This document shows positions 54,799 through 62,917 of a stretch of 64,000 bases of DNA, one piece after another. The number at the start of each line of letters is the position of its first letter. The stretch's first letter is position 1. Under the pieces are notes generated by a model. The model searched no databases. It worked only from the letters and a program-made list of their open reading frames with translations, and was not told where the DNA came from. A program made the translations under genes and the position numbers. Source of the stretch: Myxococcota bacterium (lineage in GTDB: Bacteria > Myxococcota_A > UBA796 > JAFGLY01); NCBI GenBank assembly GCA_024276675.1, contig JAJRWT010000008.1, positions 1 to 64,000 on the forward strand, read 5' to 3'.

Positions 54799-54872
54799 GC
54801 TTGTTTGATGAGCCCGCCATCCACCAGCAGCAGCGGGAGTTGACAGGAAAAAGGAACGAGAAGTCGAAGGAC

Positions 54873-55943
54873 ATGGACTGGTTTTCCCGATCGAAGAACG
54901 CAGTTGGGCTCGACATCGGCTCGAGTCACGTCAAGGTGCTGGAGCTGTTCCAGACCAAGGCCAAGAACTATCGTCTCGGCAACTTTGGAATGGTACGCCT
55001 TCCTCCCGAGGCCATCGTCGACGGGGCCGTGATGAACGCAAGTGTCATCGTCGACGCCATCAGGGAACTCATCCAGCGCCATCGAATCAAGACCAGGGAC
55101 GTGATCGCCTCGGTTGCGGGGCACTCCGTGATCATCAAGCGAATCAATCTCCCGGTGATGACGCCCGACGAACTGGAAGAGTCCATACAGTGGGAAGCGG
55201 AGCAGTACATTCCTTTCGATGTGAACGATGTCAACATCGACGTCCAGATCCTGGACGAGGCCGGAGACGAAGCTGGGCAGATGGAGGTTCTCCTGGTGGC
55301 GGCCCGCAAGGAGTTGGTCAACGAATACGTCTCCCTCATCCACGAAGCCGGCCTGACTCCCGCCATCATCGACGTGGACGCCTTCGCAATCGAGAACGCT
55401 TTCGAACTCAACTACGATGTACCGGACGACACCATCGCCCTTGTAAACATCGGTTCCGGAAGCGTGAACATCAACGTGATAAGGCGTGGCGTCACCGCTT
55501 TCACGCGCGACCTTGGGATGGGAGGCCGGCAGGTCACCGAGGAAATCCAACGAGCCTTGAACATCTCCTTCGAAGAAGCCGAAAACATGAAAGTGGGTGG
55601 AGACGAGCGAGATGCCGACGCCGTCGTCCCGGAAGAGATCGAAGGCGTCATCAGGACCGTCAGCGAGTCCATCGCCACGGAGGTCCATCGATCCCTGGAT
55701 TTCTACCTCTCCACAGCAGCGGGTGATCGGCTGTCGAGGATCTACCTTTCGGGCGGAGGCGCTCACACCCCGGGCCTCGGCCAGGCCATCTCCAGGCTGG
55801 CCAACGCCCCAATCGAGGTAATGGATCCATTTCGCAACATCGAGATAGATGAACGCAGTTTCAATCCGCGATTTCTGCAGGACGTCGCCTCCCAGGCATG
55901 TGTGGCGGTTGGCCTTGCACTGCGCGTCCCGGGTGACAAATGA
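54873..55943 (+). CDS. pilM: Type IV pilus assembly ATPase-like PilM
   Basis: 356 residues from ATG 54873 (GAAGG five bases upstream). The actin/FtsA-like fold is shown by VGLDIGSSHVKVLEL (phosphate 1), DTIALVNIGSGSVNINVIRRG and IYLSGGGAHTPGLGQAI. The EESIQWEAEQYIPFDVNDVNIDVQIL segment is typical PilM. PilM is cytoplasmic, binds the N-terminal tail of PilN and anchors the alignment complex. First of pilMNOPQ; pilN overlaps its stop by ATGA. Confidence 0.96.
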   Translation: MDWFSRSKNAVGLDIGSSHVKVLELFQTKAKNYRLGNFGMVRLPPEAIVDGAVMNASVIVDAIRELIQRHRIKTRDVIASVAGHSVIIKRINLPVMTPDELEESIQWEAEQYIPFDVNDVNIDVQILDEAGDEAGQMEVLLVAARKELVNEYVSLIHEAGLTPAIIDVDAFAIENAFELNYDVPDDTIALVNIGSGSVNINVIRRGVTAFTRDLGMGGRQVTEEIQRALNISFEEAENMKVGGDERDADAVVPEEIEGVIRTVSESIATEVHRSLDFYLSTAAGDRLSRIYLSGGGAHTPGLGQAISRLANAPIEVMDPFRNIEIDERSFNPRFLQDVASQACVAVGLALRVPGDK

Positions 55944-56557
55944 TCCGCATCAACCTGCTGCCCGTCAGGATCAGCCGCCGTCAGGAAGCTGTCAAGAGGG
56001 AGTTGATTCTTGGAGGCATCGGACTCGCATTTCTGTTTGCGATCTGCCTCGTGCTCTACTTGCTGGTGGCCGCGAGCAACAACGAGGTACGTGCACAGAA
56101 CGTACAGCTTGAAAAGGATCTGGAAAACCTGAAGGCAATCGTGGCCAGGGTCGACGAGATCGAAAAGTTCAACCAAGAGCTGCGTCGAAAGCTGTCGGTG
56201 ATCGAAAAGCTTCAGGAAAACAAGGTCGGTCCTGTCCACCTGCTCGACGAACTCTCCTCATCCACCCCCGAAAAACTATACCTGCGAAGCCTCCAGGAGC
56301 GGCAGAAGAAGATCACGCTCGTGGGCTCCGCCGCCTCCAACGAAGTGATATCCCAATTTTTGATAAACCTCGAGAAGTCTGTGTGGTTCGACGAGGTCTA
56401 CCTCATGAGCATCGACCAGGAGGAGGTCGGTGGTTTCAATCTGAAATCCTTCCAGATAACTGCACGCATGGTGGTTCCCAGTAACAACACGGCAGGGAGA
56501 AACCAGGAAGCCGCATCTGGAGACCCCAAGAAGGGCCGGAAGGCCAGTGAAGGATAG
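55940..56557 (+). CDS. pilN: Type IV pilus alignment protein PilN
   Basis: 205 residues. The start MIRINLLPVRISRRQE carries the conserved I-N-L-L-P motif that docks in PilM. One transmembrane helix follows (LGGIGLAFLFAICLVLYLLVAA, about 28-49), then a periplasmic coiled-coil (VQLEKDLENLKAIVARVDEIEKFNQEL) and ferredoxin-like domain (SVWFDEVYLMSIDQ). It pairs with PilO. The C-terminus is Lys/Gly-rich. Confidence 0.95.
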   Translation: MIRINLLPVRISRRQEAVKRELILGGIGLAFLFAICLVLYLLVAASNNEVRAQNVQLEKDLENLKAIVARVDEIEKFNQELRRKLSVIEKLQENKVGPVHLLDELSSSTPEKLYLRSLQERQKKITLVGSAASNEVISQFLINLEKSVWFDEVYLMSIDQEEVGGFNLKSFQITARMVVPSNNTAGRNQEAASGDPKKGRKASEG

Positions 56558-56585
56558 GCCCACCGCTTTGTGGACGGAGTAACCT

Positions 56586-57227
56586 TTGGACTACCAAGAG
56601 ATCCTGGACAAGATCGGTACCCTGCCACGAGCGCAGCGTCTGGCGGCCATTGCCGTGATCTACGTGATCTTTGCGCTGCTCTTCTATTTCGTGCTCTATT
56701 CGCCAAAGCAGGGAGAGCAGGGCTCGCTCAGGGCGCAGCAGGCGGAGCTTCAGAGCAAGAAGACCGAAGTCGAGCGGAGAGCGCAAGACAAGGAAGCATT
56801 CGAGAAGGAACTCGAGAACCTCACCGCCCAACTGAAGCTGGCCCTGCGGCAGCTTCCCGACAACCGCGAGATCCCCGATCTCCTCTCGAGGATCAGCACC
56901 ATTGCCCGCAGGATAGGCCTCGAAATACGCAGTTTTCTTCCAAAGTCTGAAGTGCTGCACGAGTTTCATGCCGAAGTTCCAGTGCAATTGGAAGTAGGTG
57001 GCAGCTACCACGAAGTCGCCATGTTCTTTGATCGGCTCTCAAAGTTGGGTCGAATAGTGTACGTGCAGGACATCGAGATCAAGAATCCTGTGGAAACCGG
57101 GGGCAAGGTGGAGTTGACCGTCACTGGTACCCTCACTACCTTCAGGTTTCTTTCCGAGGAAGAACGTGTGAAGCAGGCCGAGGCCAAGAAGGCCACCGGA
57201 CGCCGTGCAGGACGTAAGAAAAAGTGA
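56586..57227 (+). CDS. pilO: Type IV pilus alignment protein PilO
   Basis: 213 residues starting at TTG 56586 (GGAG seven bases upstream). A short cytoplasmic tail (MDYQEILDKIGTLPRAQRL), a transmembrane helix (AAIAVIYVIFALLFYFVLYS), a coiled-coil (about 45-90) and a periplasmic ferredoxin-like domain (EVPVQLEVGGSYHEVAMFFDRLSKLGRIVYVQDIEI) are visible. It ends in a basic tail (KKATGRRAGRKKK). It forms a heterodimer with PilN that connects PilM to PilP and PilQ. pilP overlaps the stop as GTGA. Confidence 0.94.
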   Translation: MDYQEILDKIGTLPRAQRLAAIAVIYVIFALLFYFVLYSPKQGEQGSLRAQQAELQSKKTEVERRAQDKEAFEKELENLTAQLKLALRQLPDNREIPDLLSRISTIARRIGLEIRSFLPKSEVLHEFHAEVPVQLEVGGSYHEVAMFFDRLSKLGRIVYVQDIEIKNPVETGGKVELTVTGTLTTFRFLSEEERVKQAEAKKATGRRAGRKKK

Positions 57228-57751
57228 AGAAAGGGCTATTGCGAATGCGCTTCTTCCCGTTGGTAGTTCCGGCGCTCTTGATGCTCACAACGAGTTGTGG
57301 GGATGAATCGCCCCCCGCAGGTACCACGACCGTGGCATCCACCCCGCCCAGGTCGAAGGCCAAGGATGTGGATGCAGGCGCCGACGACGAGGCATCCGCC
57401 GAGTCCGAATACGTCTACAACCCGATTGGAAAACGTGATCCCTTCCGAACCTTCATTGCCATGGCAGAAGAAGAAGAGATTCGCTCTCCCACGCCATTGC
57501 AGCGCTACGAGATCGACCAGTACCAGCTCACGGGCATTGTGTGGGGCATCGAAAGACCAAGAGCGCTCATGGAAGATCCCGAAGGGGTTGGACACGTGGT
57601 TGAACAGGGCACCTATATCGGAAGGAACTGGGGTAAGATCACACAGATCACGAGTGAAAAGATAGTGGTGACAGAAGAGTACCTCACTCCCGATGGTTCG
57701 CTCGTCGTAAATCTTATCGAGATAAAGCTCAACACGCCGGGGGAAGAATAA
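57224..57751 (+). CDS. pilP: Type IV pilus lipoprotein PilP
   Basis: 175 residues from GTG 57224; ATG 57245 is possible. The signal ends at a lipobox-type LTTSC. The linker is acidic; then comes the signature YVYNPIGKRDPFRTFI, which PilP uses to contact the secretin, and the small beta domain (LQRYEIDQYQLTGIVWGIERPRALMEDPEGVGHVVEQGTYIGRNWGKITQI). It links PilN/PilO to PilQ. Followed after three bases by pilQ. Confidence 0.95.
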   Translation: MKKGLLRMRFFPLVVPALLMLTTSCGDESPPAGTTTVASTPPRSKAKDVDAGADDEASAESEYVYNPIGKRDPFRTFIAMAEEEEIRSPTPLQRYEIDQYQLTGIVWGIERPRALMEDPEGVGHVVEQGTYIGRNWGKITQITSEKIVVTEEYLTPDGSLVVNLIEIKLNTPGEE

Positions 57752-57754
57752 ACC

Positions 57755-60244
57755 ATGACCCGCACTTCCAGGTCCCTTGGAGCACAATCGAGGCCAGACC
57801 CACGGACACGGCATCGTCGTGCCGGCTGTAGTCCATCAATCCGGGCTCTGGTTCTCTTTCACCTTGCAGCCACCTGCCTGCTCCTGCTGGGACTGTTCCC
57901 CCCCATCGGCTCCGCCGAGGCCGCCGACATGGATCTACCCGTGGTCCAATCCGTGGACGTGGTGGACGGTGAGCCTTGCGCGGTCTCCATCCGCCTGACC
58001 AGAGCCATCACCGGAGCGGCCATAGGGAGCTTCTTCCTTTCGGACCCCGAGCGCCTGGTGGTGGACCTCTCAGATGCAGGAATGGGAGAAGAGCCCCTGG
58101 ACCTCATCGACTCCGGCTGCTTTGTCTCAAAAATCGATGCGGAAGAAATCGAAGAACCCGCCGGGACACTCCTGCGGATCACGCTCTACCTTCAGCGGGC
58201 GGTGGAGCACGATCTCGAAGTAGAAGGCGACACCATCAGGATCGTACTGGCTGCCGCCACACCGAAGCAGGATCTGTTGAGTTCCTCTTCCCCTGCCGAG
58301 AGCGCCCAGGGCTCTCCGGGGCAGCTCCTGCAAGAACAACAAGTCTCCGCTGGAAGGCCGCTCTCGGGTCCAGAGCTTTCGGTGGATGCGCCATCCACCG
58401 TATCGAGCCTGGACTTCAAGAGCCTGGAAGACGTCAGCAGGGTCATTATCGGTACCAACAAGAGCATCGACTTCACGTCAGCCCACCCCGAAACCAACCT
58501 CATCGTCGTTGACCTGGTGGGCGCCCTCCTTGCCAACAGCCTGGACCGGCCGCTCGACATATCTCAATTCATCAGCCCTGTACGCATGGTACGGGCCTAC
58601 AGGACCCGCTCCGGCACACGCGTCGCAATCAACCTCCGCCGCAGCACCGACTACGAAATCGTTCGTGTGTCCGACAACCTCATCTACGTGGACGTGGCGG
58701 TCCCCGAAGACATGAAGGATGATCGGCTCCTGGCACGTCAGTCCTTCAGCCTGGCGGCTCCATCGGGGCCAGAGAGCAGCCAACAGGAGGGATTGCGCAG
58801 TGCCTACCAGCAGGAGCTGCTCATCGGGTCCACGGGGCGTACCGTGGACCCGCAAGCCGTGTTCGGTTCCGGTGTCGGGAGCATGGATCCCTCTTCGATG
58901 GTTGGGATGGCCGCCGGTTTCATGTACGACAACTCCACTGCCACGGGCCTCCCCTACACGGGCCAGAAGATCAACGTAGACCTGGTGAACGCTGATATAC
59001 ACTCCGTATTCCGGCTCATTTCCCACGTCTCCAAGCTCAACCTTGTGGCTGGCGATGACGTCTCCGGGCGCATCACCGTGAGCCTGGAGAATGTTCCCTG
59101 GGACCAGGCATTCGCTGCCATACTCCAGGCGAAGGGCCTGGGATCCCAGCGTTTTGGCAACATCGTCCGGATCGCCCCCATCGAAACCATCAAAGCCGAA
59201 CAGCAAACCGCTCTGGAAGCCAAGAGGGCCGCCGACGAACTGGAAGAGTTGCAGCTACTGGTGGTGCCTCTTGACTTCGCCCAGGCGGATGACCTCTCGG
59301 AACAGGTGGAGGCGGTTCTTTCCGGCCGCGGCACCATCGAGGTGGACTCACGCAGCAACCAGCTCGTCATCCAGGACACCGAGGCAAACCTGGCCCAGGT
59401 CCGTGAACTGATACGGCAGTTGGACACATCCACTCCGCAGATTCTCATCGAAGCGCGCATCGTGGAAGCGACGAGCAATTTCTCCAGGGGGCTGGGGATC
59501 CAGTGGGGTGGCGTGCTGGATGCCAGCGCCACCACCGGTTCTGCAACTGGCTCCTACTTCCCCAACAGCATCAGCGCCGTGGGAGGAATCGACCGAGAAG
59601 GGCTGGGTGGCTCCGTATACTGGCAGGACTATGAAGAGTCCGGCACCGAAAGCCTGATTGCAGACCTGGGCTCACCAGTGGGAGAGACATCCGCGCTATC
59701 CCTCAACCTGGGCAGCATAACGGGCATACTGGACCTGGACGCCAGACTCAGCGCCATGGAATCCGAAGGATGGGGCAAGATCGTATCCAGCCCCCATGTC
59801 ACCACCATGGACAACCAGGAAGCCTCCATAAAACAAGGCGCCCGGATTCCATTCCTCTCCACCAGCGCCGGGGGTACCCAGGTCAAGTTCGTCACCGCGG
59901 CGCTCACCTTGACGGTTACTCCGCATATCACGACCGACAACACAATTTTCCTTGAACTGGACGTGACCAACGACCGCCCGGACTTTTCACAGTCTGTTCA
60001 GGGTCAGCCAGCCATCCAGATCAAGCAAGCCACTACCGCTTTGCTGGTGGAAGACGGAGACACAACCGTAATCGGTGGTGTATATGCCACCGAAAACTCC
60101 TTCAACCAGGACAAGGTGCCGTTCCTGTCGAAGATCCCCCTCCTGGGCTACCTGTTCCGAAATTCCGGTGAAGTGGTATCCAGGAACGAGATGCTCGTCT
60201 TCATCACTCCGCGAGTCCTCTCCACCAATGCGAATTCTGGATAA
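57755..60244 (+). CDS. pilQ: Type IV pilus secretin PilQ
   Basis: 829 residues; the multimeric outer-membrane channel through which the pilus leaves. A signal sequence (FHLAATCLLLLGLFPPIGSAEA, about 35-56), two AMIN domains (about 62-150 and 215-320, peptidoglycan binding), a secretin N0/STN region (INVDLVNADIHSVFRLISHVSKLNLVAGDDVSG, about 405-470), an N1 region (LLVVPLDFAQADDLSEQVEAVL) and the C-terminal secretin domain (about 570-825) with the signature VPFLSKIPLLGYLFR are visible. It ends with NEMLVFITPRVL as usual. Complete, no frameshift. Confidence 0.97.
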   Translation: MTRTSRSLGAQSRPDPRTRHRRAGCSPSIRALVLFHLAATCLLLLGLFPPIGSAEAADMDLPVVQSVDVVDGEPCAVSIRLTRAITGAAIGSFFLSDPERLVVDLSDAGMGEEPLDLIDSGCFVSKIDAEEIEEPAGTLLRITLYLQRAVEHDLEVEGDTIRIVLAAATPKQDLLSSSSPAESAQGSPGQLLQEQQVSAGRPLSGPELSVDAPSTVSSLDFKSLEDVSRVIIGTNKSIDFTSAHPETNLIVVDLVGALLANSLDRPLDISQFISPVRMVRAYRTRSGTRVAINLRRSTDYEIVRVSDNLIYVDVAVPEDMKDDRLLARQSFSLAAPSGPESSQQEGLRSAYQQELLIGSTGRTVDPQAVFGSGVGSMDPSSMVGMAAGFMYDNSTATGLPYTGQKINVDLVNADIHSVFRLISHVSKLNLVAGDDVSGRITVSLENVPWDQAFAAILQAKGLGSQRFGNIVRIAPIETIKAEQQTALEAKRAADELEELQLLVVPLDFAQADDLSEQVEAVLSGRGTIEVDSRSNQLVIQDTEANLAQVRELIRQLDTSTPQILIEARIVEATSNFSRGLGIQWGGVLDASATTGSATGSYFPNSISAVGGIDREGLGGSVYWQDYEESGTESLIADLGSPVGETSALSLNLGSITGILDLDARLSAMESEGWGKIVSSPHVTTMDNQEASIKQGARIPFLSTSAGGTQVKFVTAALTLTVTPHITTDNTIFLELDVTNDRPDFSQSVQGQPAIQIKQATTALLVEDGDTTVIGGVYATENSFNQDKVPFLSKIPLLGYLFRNSGEVVSRNEMLVFITPRVLSTNANSG

Positions 60245-60286
60245 TGGGCTCCCTGCGCCCGCGGTCGGGACCAAGGAGGGCTGGGG

Positions 60287-61414
60287 ATGACTAGTCGGGT
60301 GCTCCAGGTGGGACTTGGGGACCGCAGCTATCCCATTGTGGTGGACGAGGGCGGACTGGACGGTCTGGGCGCTGCCATGGCCGAGGTCTTCCCCGCGGGC
60401 CCGTGTATTCTCGTCACGAACCCCGTGGTGGGGGCGCTCTACGCACATGCCGCCATGGATTCGCTACAACGCCAGGGCTTTTCGCCAGTATTGATACAGA
60501 TCCCAGACGGCGAAAGGTACAAGACTCTCCGTGTCTATGGCAGGCTTCTGGACGACCTGTTGACCGTGGGTCTGGACCGCGACACACCCGTACTGGCACT
60601 GGGGGGGGGCGTAACCGGCGACCTGGTGGGTTTTGCTGCTGCCACGGTACTGCGAGGTGTGCCCCTTGTGCAGGTTCCCACTACCTTGCTGGCAATGGTG
60701 GACAGCTCCGTGGGCGGCAAGTCCGGCGTCAACACCAAGCACGGGAAAAACCTGGTGGGAGCATTCTACCAGCCCCGCCTGGTTTTCGCCGGAACACAGG
60801 TGCTGGCCACGCTGGACAACGCCGAATGGCGCTGTGGGCTGGGAGAAGCTCTCAAGCACGGCATGATACGTGACCGGGCACTTTTCGACTGGATGCTGGA
60901 AAACGCCCGTGCCATCGTTCATCGTGATCCCCACACAACGGCCTCGCTGGTGCTTCGCAACTGTCGCATCAAGGCAGATGTCGTGGCCAGAGATGAGCGC
61001 GAGGGAGGACTACGGGCAGTTCTCAACTTCGGGCACACGGTGGCCCACGCACTGGAGACCACGTTGGGGCACGGAGTGCTACGCCACGGCGAAGCCGTAG
61101 CCATCGGAATGCAGGCAGAAGCACGATTCTGCCTGAACAGGGGCCTGACGAAGTCCCAGGGCGTCGTCCATGCCCTGGAGAAGGCGATGGACGCCCTGGG
61201 ACTTCCGCTGGCAGTGCCATGGGTTGATGGCCCGTCCGGCAAAACCACACGGGAACTTATGCTGGCTGCTGCCGGGATGGACAAGAAGGTCCGCCATGGT
61301 AGAATATCATTGGTGGTGCCCCGGGAAGTCGGCAAGGTCCGTCTTCAAGAGTTCTCGCTGGATATCCTGCCCCAACTACTTTCAAACGTCGCCCCCCCCC
61401 AGGAGGAGACATGA
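60287..61414 (+). CDS. aroB: 3-dehydroquinate synthase
   Basis: 375 residues. AroB converts DAHP to 3-dehydroquinate using NAD+ and Zn2+, the second step of the shikimate pathway. Signatures: PDGERYKTL (about 69-77), LALGGGVTGDLVGFAAATVLRG (nucleotide binding), VPTTLLAMVDSSVGGKSGVN, GLGEALKHG with the metal-binding Glu, and FGHTVAHALE with a metal His. AAGGAGG precedes ATG 60287 by seven bases. It lies 42 bp after pilQ. The known pilMNOPQ-aroK-aroB order of gammaproteobacteria is nearly followed here, but without aroK. Confidence 0.97.
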   Translation: MTSRVLQVGLGDRSYPIVVDEGGLDGLGAAMAEVFPAGPCILVTNPVVGALYAHAAMDSLQRQGFSPVLIQIPDGERYKTLRVYGRLLDDLLTVGLDRDTPVLALGGGVTGDLVGFAAATVLRGVPLVQVPTTLLAMVDSSVGGKSGVNTKHGKNLVGAFYQPRLVFAGTQVLATLDNAEWRCGLGEALKHGMIRDRALFDWMLENARAIVHRDPHTTASLVLRNCRIKADVVARDEREGGLRAVLNFGHTVAHALETTLGHGVLRHGEAVAIGMQAEARFCLNRGLTKSQGVVHALEKAMDALGLPLAVPWVDGPSGKTTRELMLAAAGMDKKVRHGRISLVVPREVGKVRLQEFSLDILPQLLSNVAPPQEET

Positions 61415-62094
61415 GCAAGGCAAACTTCACATTCAAGAATCCACTGCTTTTTTCGGCGCTCTTCGGAGCAGGTGCTTGTGCCGGCGGGCCCTACCAGGCT
61501 CCCATGGGGTCGGTGGTCTCCATATCCAGCGACGTGAACCTGGCTCCCTCCCAGGCATACATCCTGCGTGACGCCATCGGCAGTCTCATCATAGCGGATG
61601 CCCTCGTCTACGACGAATCCACAAGCGTACCTCTCAACAACGTGGAAGTGCAGATCCGCAGCGGTAGCAGCGGAGTGTATGTTCTGCCCGAAGCCTCCAT
61701 CAAGTTCGCCGACTATCCATCTCCACCTGATGGAGTGGAAACCTGGGACGACATTCAAGCCGCCTGTGACACCGATGGCGACAACTACATCGACAATGAC
61801 GCCGATGACTGGTGCTCGTGGTGGTGGAACATGGAATCCGACCAATACTACCAGATCACCGGGGAGTACTCATCTGGTGACGAAATGTACGCACCCAACG
61901 TGATGATCGGTGGCACCAACGGAAACGGTTACCTGCGTTTCTACATCTTTGTGGACCAGATGCCGGCCGAGGACGAAGAAGGCAATACCTACTTGACCGA
62001 TGTTTCCCAGGTGTCGGACTGGTACGCGGTCGATGTCACGGTGAGCATTGGAGTGGACGACGAGACATTTACCATTGCTGTAACAGCGGTGTGA
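61411..62094 (+). CDS. Exported hypothetical, possible calcium-binding lipoprotein
   Basis: 227 residues overlapping the aroB stop as ATGA. The N-terminus has a hydrophobic stretch ending in a cysteine (LLFSALFGAGACAGG), so a lipoprotein signal is possible but lacks Leu at -3. The mature part is rich in Asp, Gly and Tyr, with the EF-hand-like loop DTDGDNYIDNDADDW (about 126-140), as in excalibur/dockerin-type calcium sites. The rest (YVLPEASIKFADYPSPP) suggests a beta-rich secreted domain. No family recognised. Confidence 0.72.
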   Translation: MSKANFTFKNPLLFSALFGAGACAGGPYQAPMGSVVSISSDVNLAPSQAYILRDAIGSLIIADALVYDESTSVPLNNVEVQIRSGSSGVYVLPEASIKFADYPSPPDGVETWDDIQAACDTDGDNYIDNDADDWCSWWWNMESDQYYQITGEYSSGDEMYAPNVMIGGTNGNGYLRFYIFVDQMPAEDEEGNTYLTDVSQVSDWYAVDVTVSIGVDDETFTIAVTAV

Positions 62095-62125
62095 CAGGGC
62101 CTGTTTCACGGTCCCAGCGAAGAAC

Positions 62126-62392
62126 ATGAAAAAACGCCAACCCAACGTTTCTTGTCCGGAAGATGAGCTTTCCGGAAGGATACGCCATTCCATGAAACCA
62201 CTGCCGGGTCGCAAGGAAGTAGAACAGCTCGTCGAAAACGAAAAGTCCGCCATGGAGTCGGCTTTTCGCACCACGGAGCTGTCCGCTGACATGATTCGAA
62301 CATGGCTGGACAAAACCGGTGGGGCAACCAGGGAAGACAACAACAGATCCCTTGCCGGCACCTGGTGGGCGCGATTCCGGAGAAGGGCATGA
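62126..62392 (+). CDS. Small hypothetical protein upstream of aroQ
   Basis: 88 residues, Lys/Arg/Glu-rich, mostly helical with no signal or membrane segment (GRKEVEQLVENEKSAMESAFRTTELSADMIRTWLDKTGG). Its stop overlaps the aroQ start as ATGA, which suggests coupled translation and supports a real gene. No function can be assigned; a clear ribosome-binding site is lacking. Confidence 0.55.
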   Translation: MKKRQPNVSCPEDELSGRIRHSMKPLPGRKEVEQLVENEKSAMESAFRTTELSADMIRTWLDKTGGATREDNNRSLAGTWWARFRRRA

Positions 62393-62847
62393 GCCAATTG
62401 AAGCTGCTGGTCATCCATGGACCCAACCTCAACCTGCTTGGAAGCAGGGAACCCGGGATATATGGAACGACGGGTCTTTCGCGAGTAGACAAGATGTTGG
62501 AGGAACTATCGGTGGGACAGGGCTGTGTCCTGGAATGCTTCCAGTCCAACCACGAGGGTGCCATCATAGACAGGATCCAGCAAGCGAAGGCAGTATTCGA
62601 CGGCCTCCTGCTGAACTTGGGGGCCTACACCCACACTTCCATTGCCATACGCGACGCGCTGGCATCCGTCTCGATACCATTTGTCGAGGTCCACGTGTCC
62701 AACGTGTACGCCAGGGAGGACTTTCGCCATCACAGCCTGGTGGCACCCCTCGCTTCGGGGATCGTCGTGGGTTTCGGGCCCTCCAGCTATACCCTGGGCC
62801 TCCAGGGCCTCATCGCTGTGCTGCGCGCTGGTGGTGAACATGTTTGA
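62389..62847 (+). CDS. aroQ: Type II 3-dehydroquinate dehydratase
   Basis: 152 residues, the family's normal size. AroQ dehydrates 3-dehydroquinate to 3-dehydroshikimate. Signature LLVIHGPNLNLLGSREPGIYG with the catalytic Tyr, the Asn/His-bearing SNHEGAIIDRI, LNLGAYTHTSIAIRDAL, and VEVHVSNVYAREDFRHHSLVAPLASGIVVGFG with the catalytic His and Arg. ATG 62389 is used, overlapping the small gene before it. Together with aroB 1 kb upstream it gives two consecutive shikimate steps in one operon. Confidence 0.97.
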   Translation: MSQLKLLVIHGPNLNLLGSREPGIYGTTGLSRVDKMLEELSVGQGCVLECFQSNHEGAIIDRIQQAKAVFDGLLLNLGAYTHTSIAIRDALASVSIPFVEVHVSNVYAREDFRHHSLVAPLASGIVVGFGPSSYTLGLQGLIAVLRAGGEHV

Positions 62848-62917
62848 AGGCCCTCCAACAACGTATTCAGCATCGACAGGGGCACGAGGTGTTTCGACCT
62901 CGGAATAGAGTCGTTCC

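Larger units (their letters stand above)
54262..54872. other. Regulatory region upstream of pilM
   Basis: This 611-bp gap between divergent genes is the longest in the window and lacks a convincing gene. It contains a strong inverted repeat (54305-54351), a small hairpin GCCTGC/GCAGGC (54449-54469), two adjacent palindromes (54643-54672) and a good promoter with a further palindrome (54759-54798). It is AT-rich relative to the genes. Confidence 0.7.
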
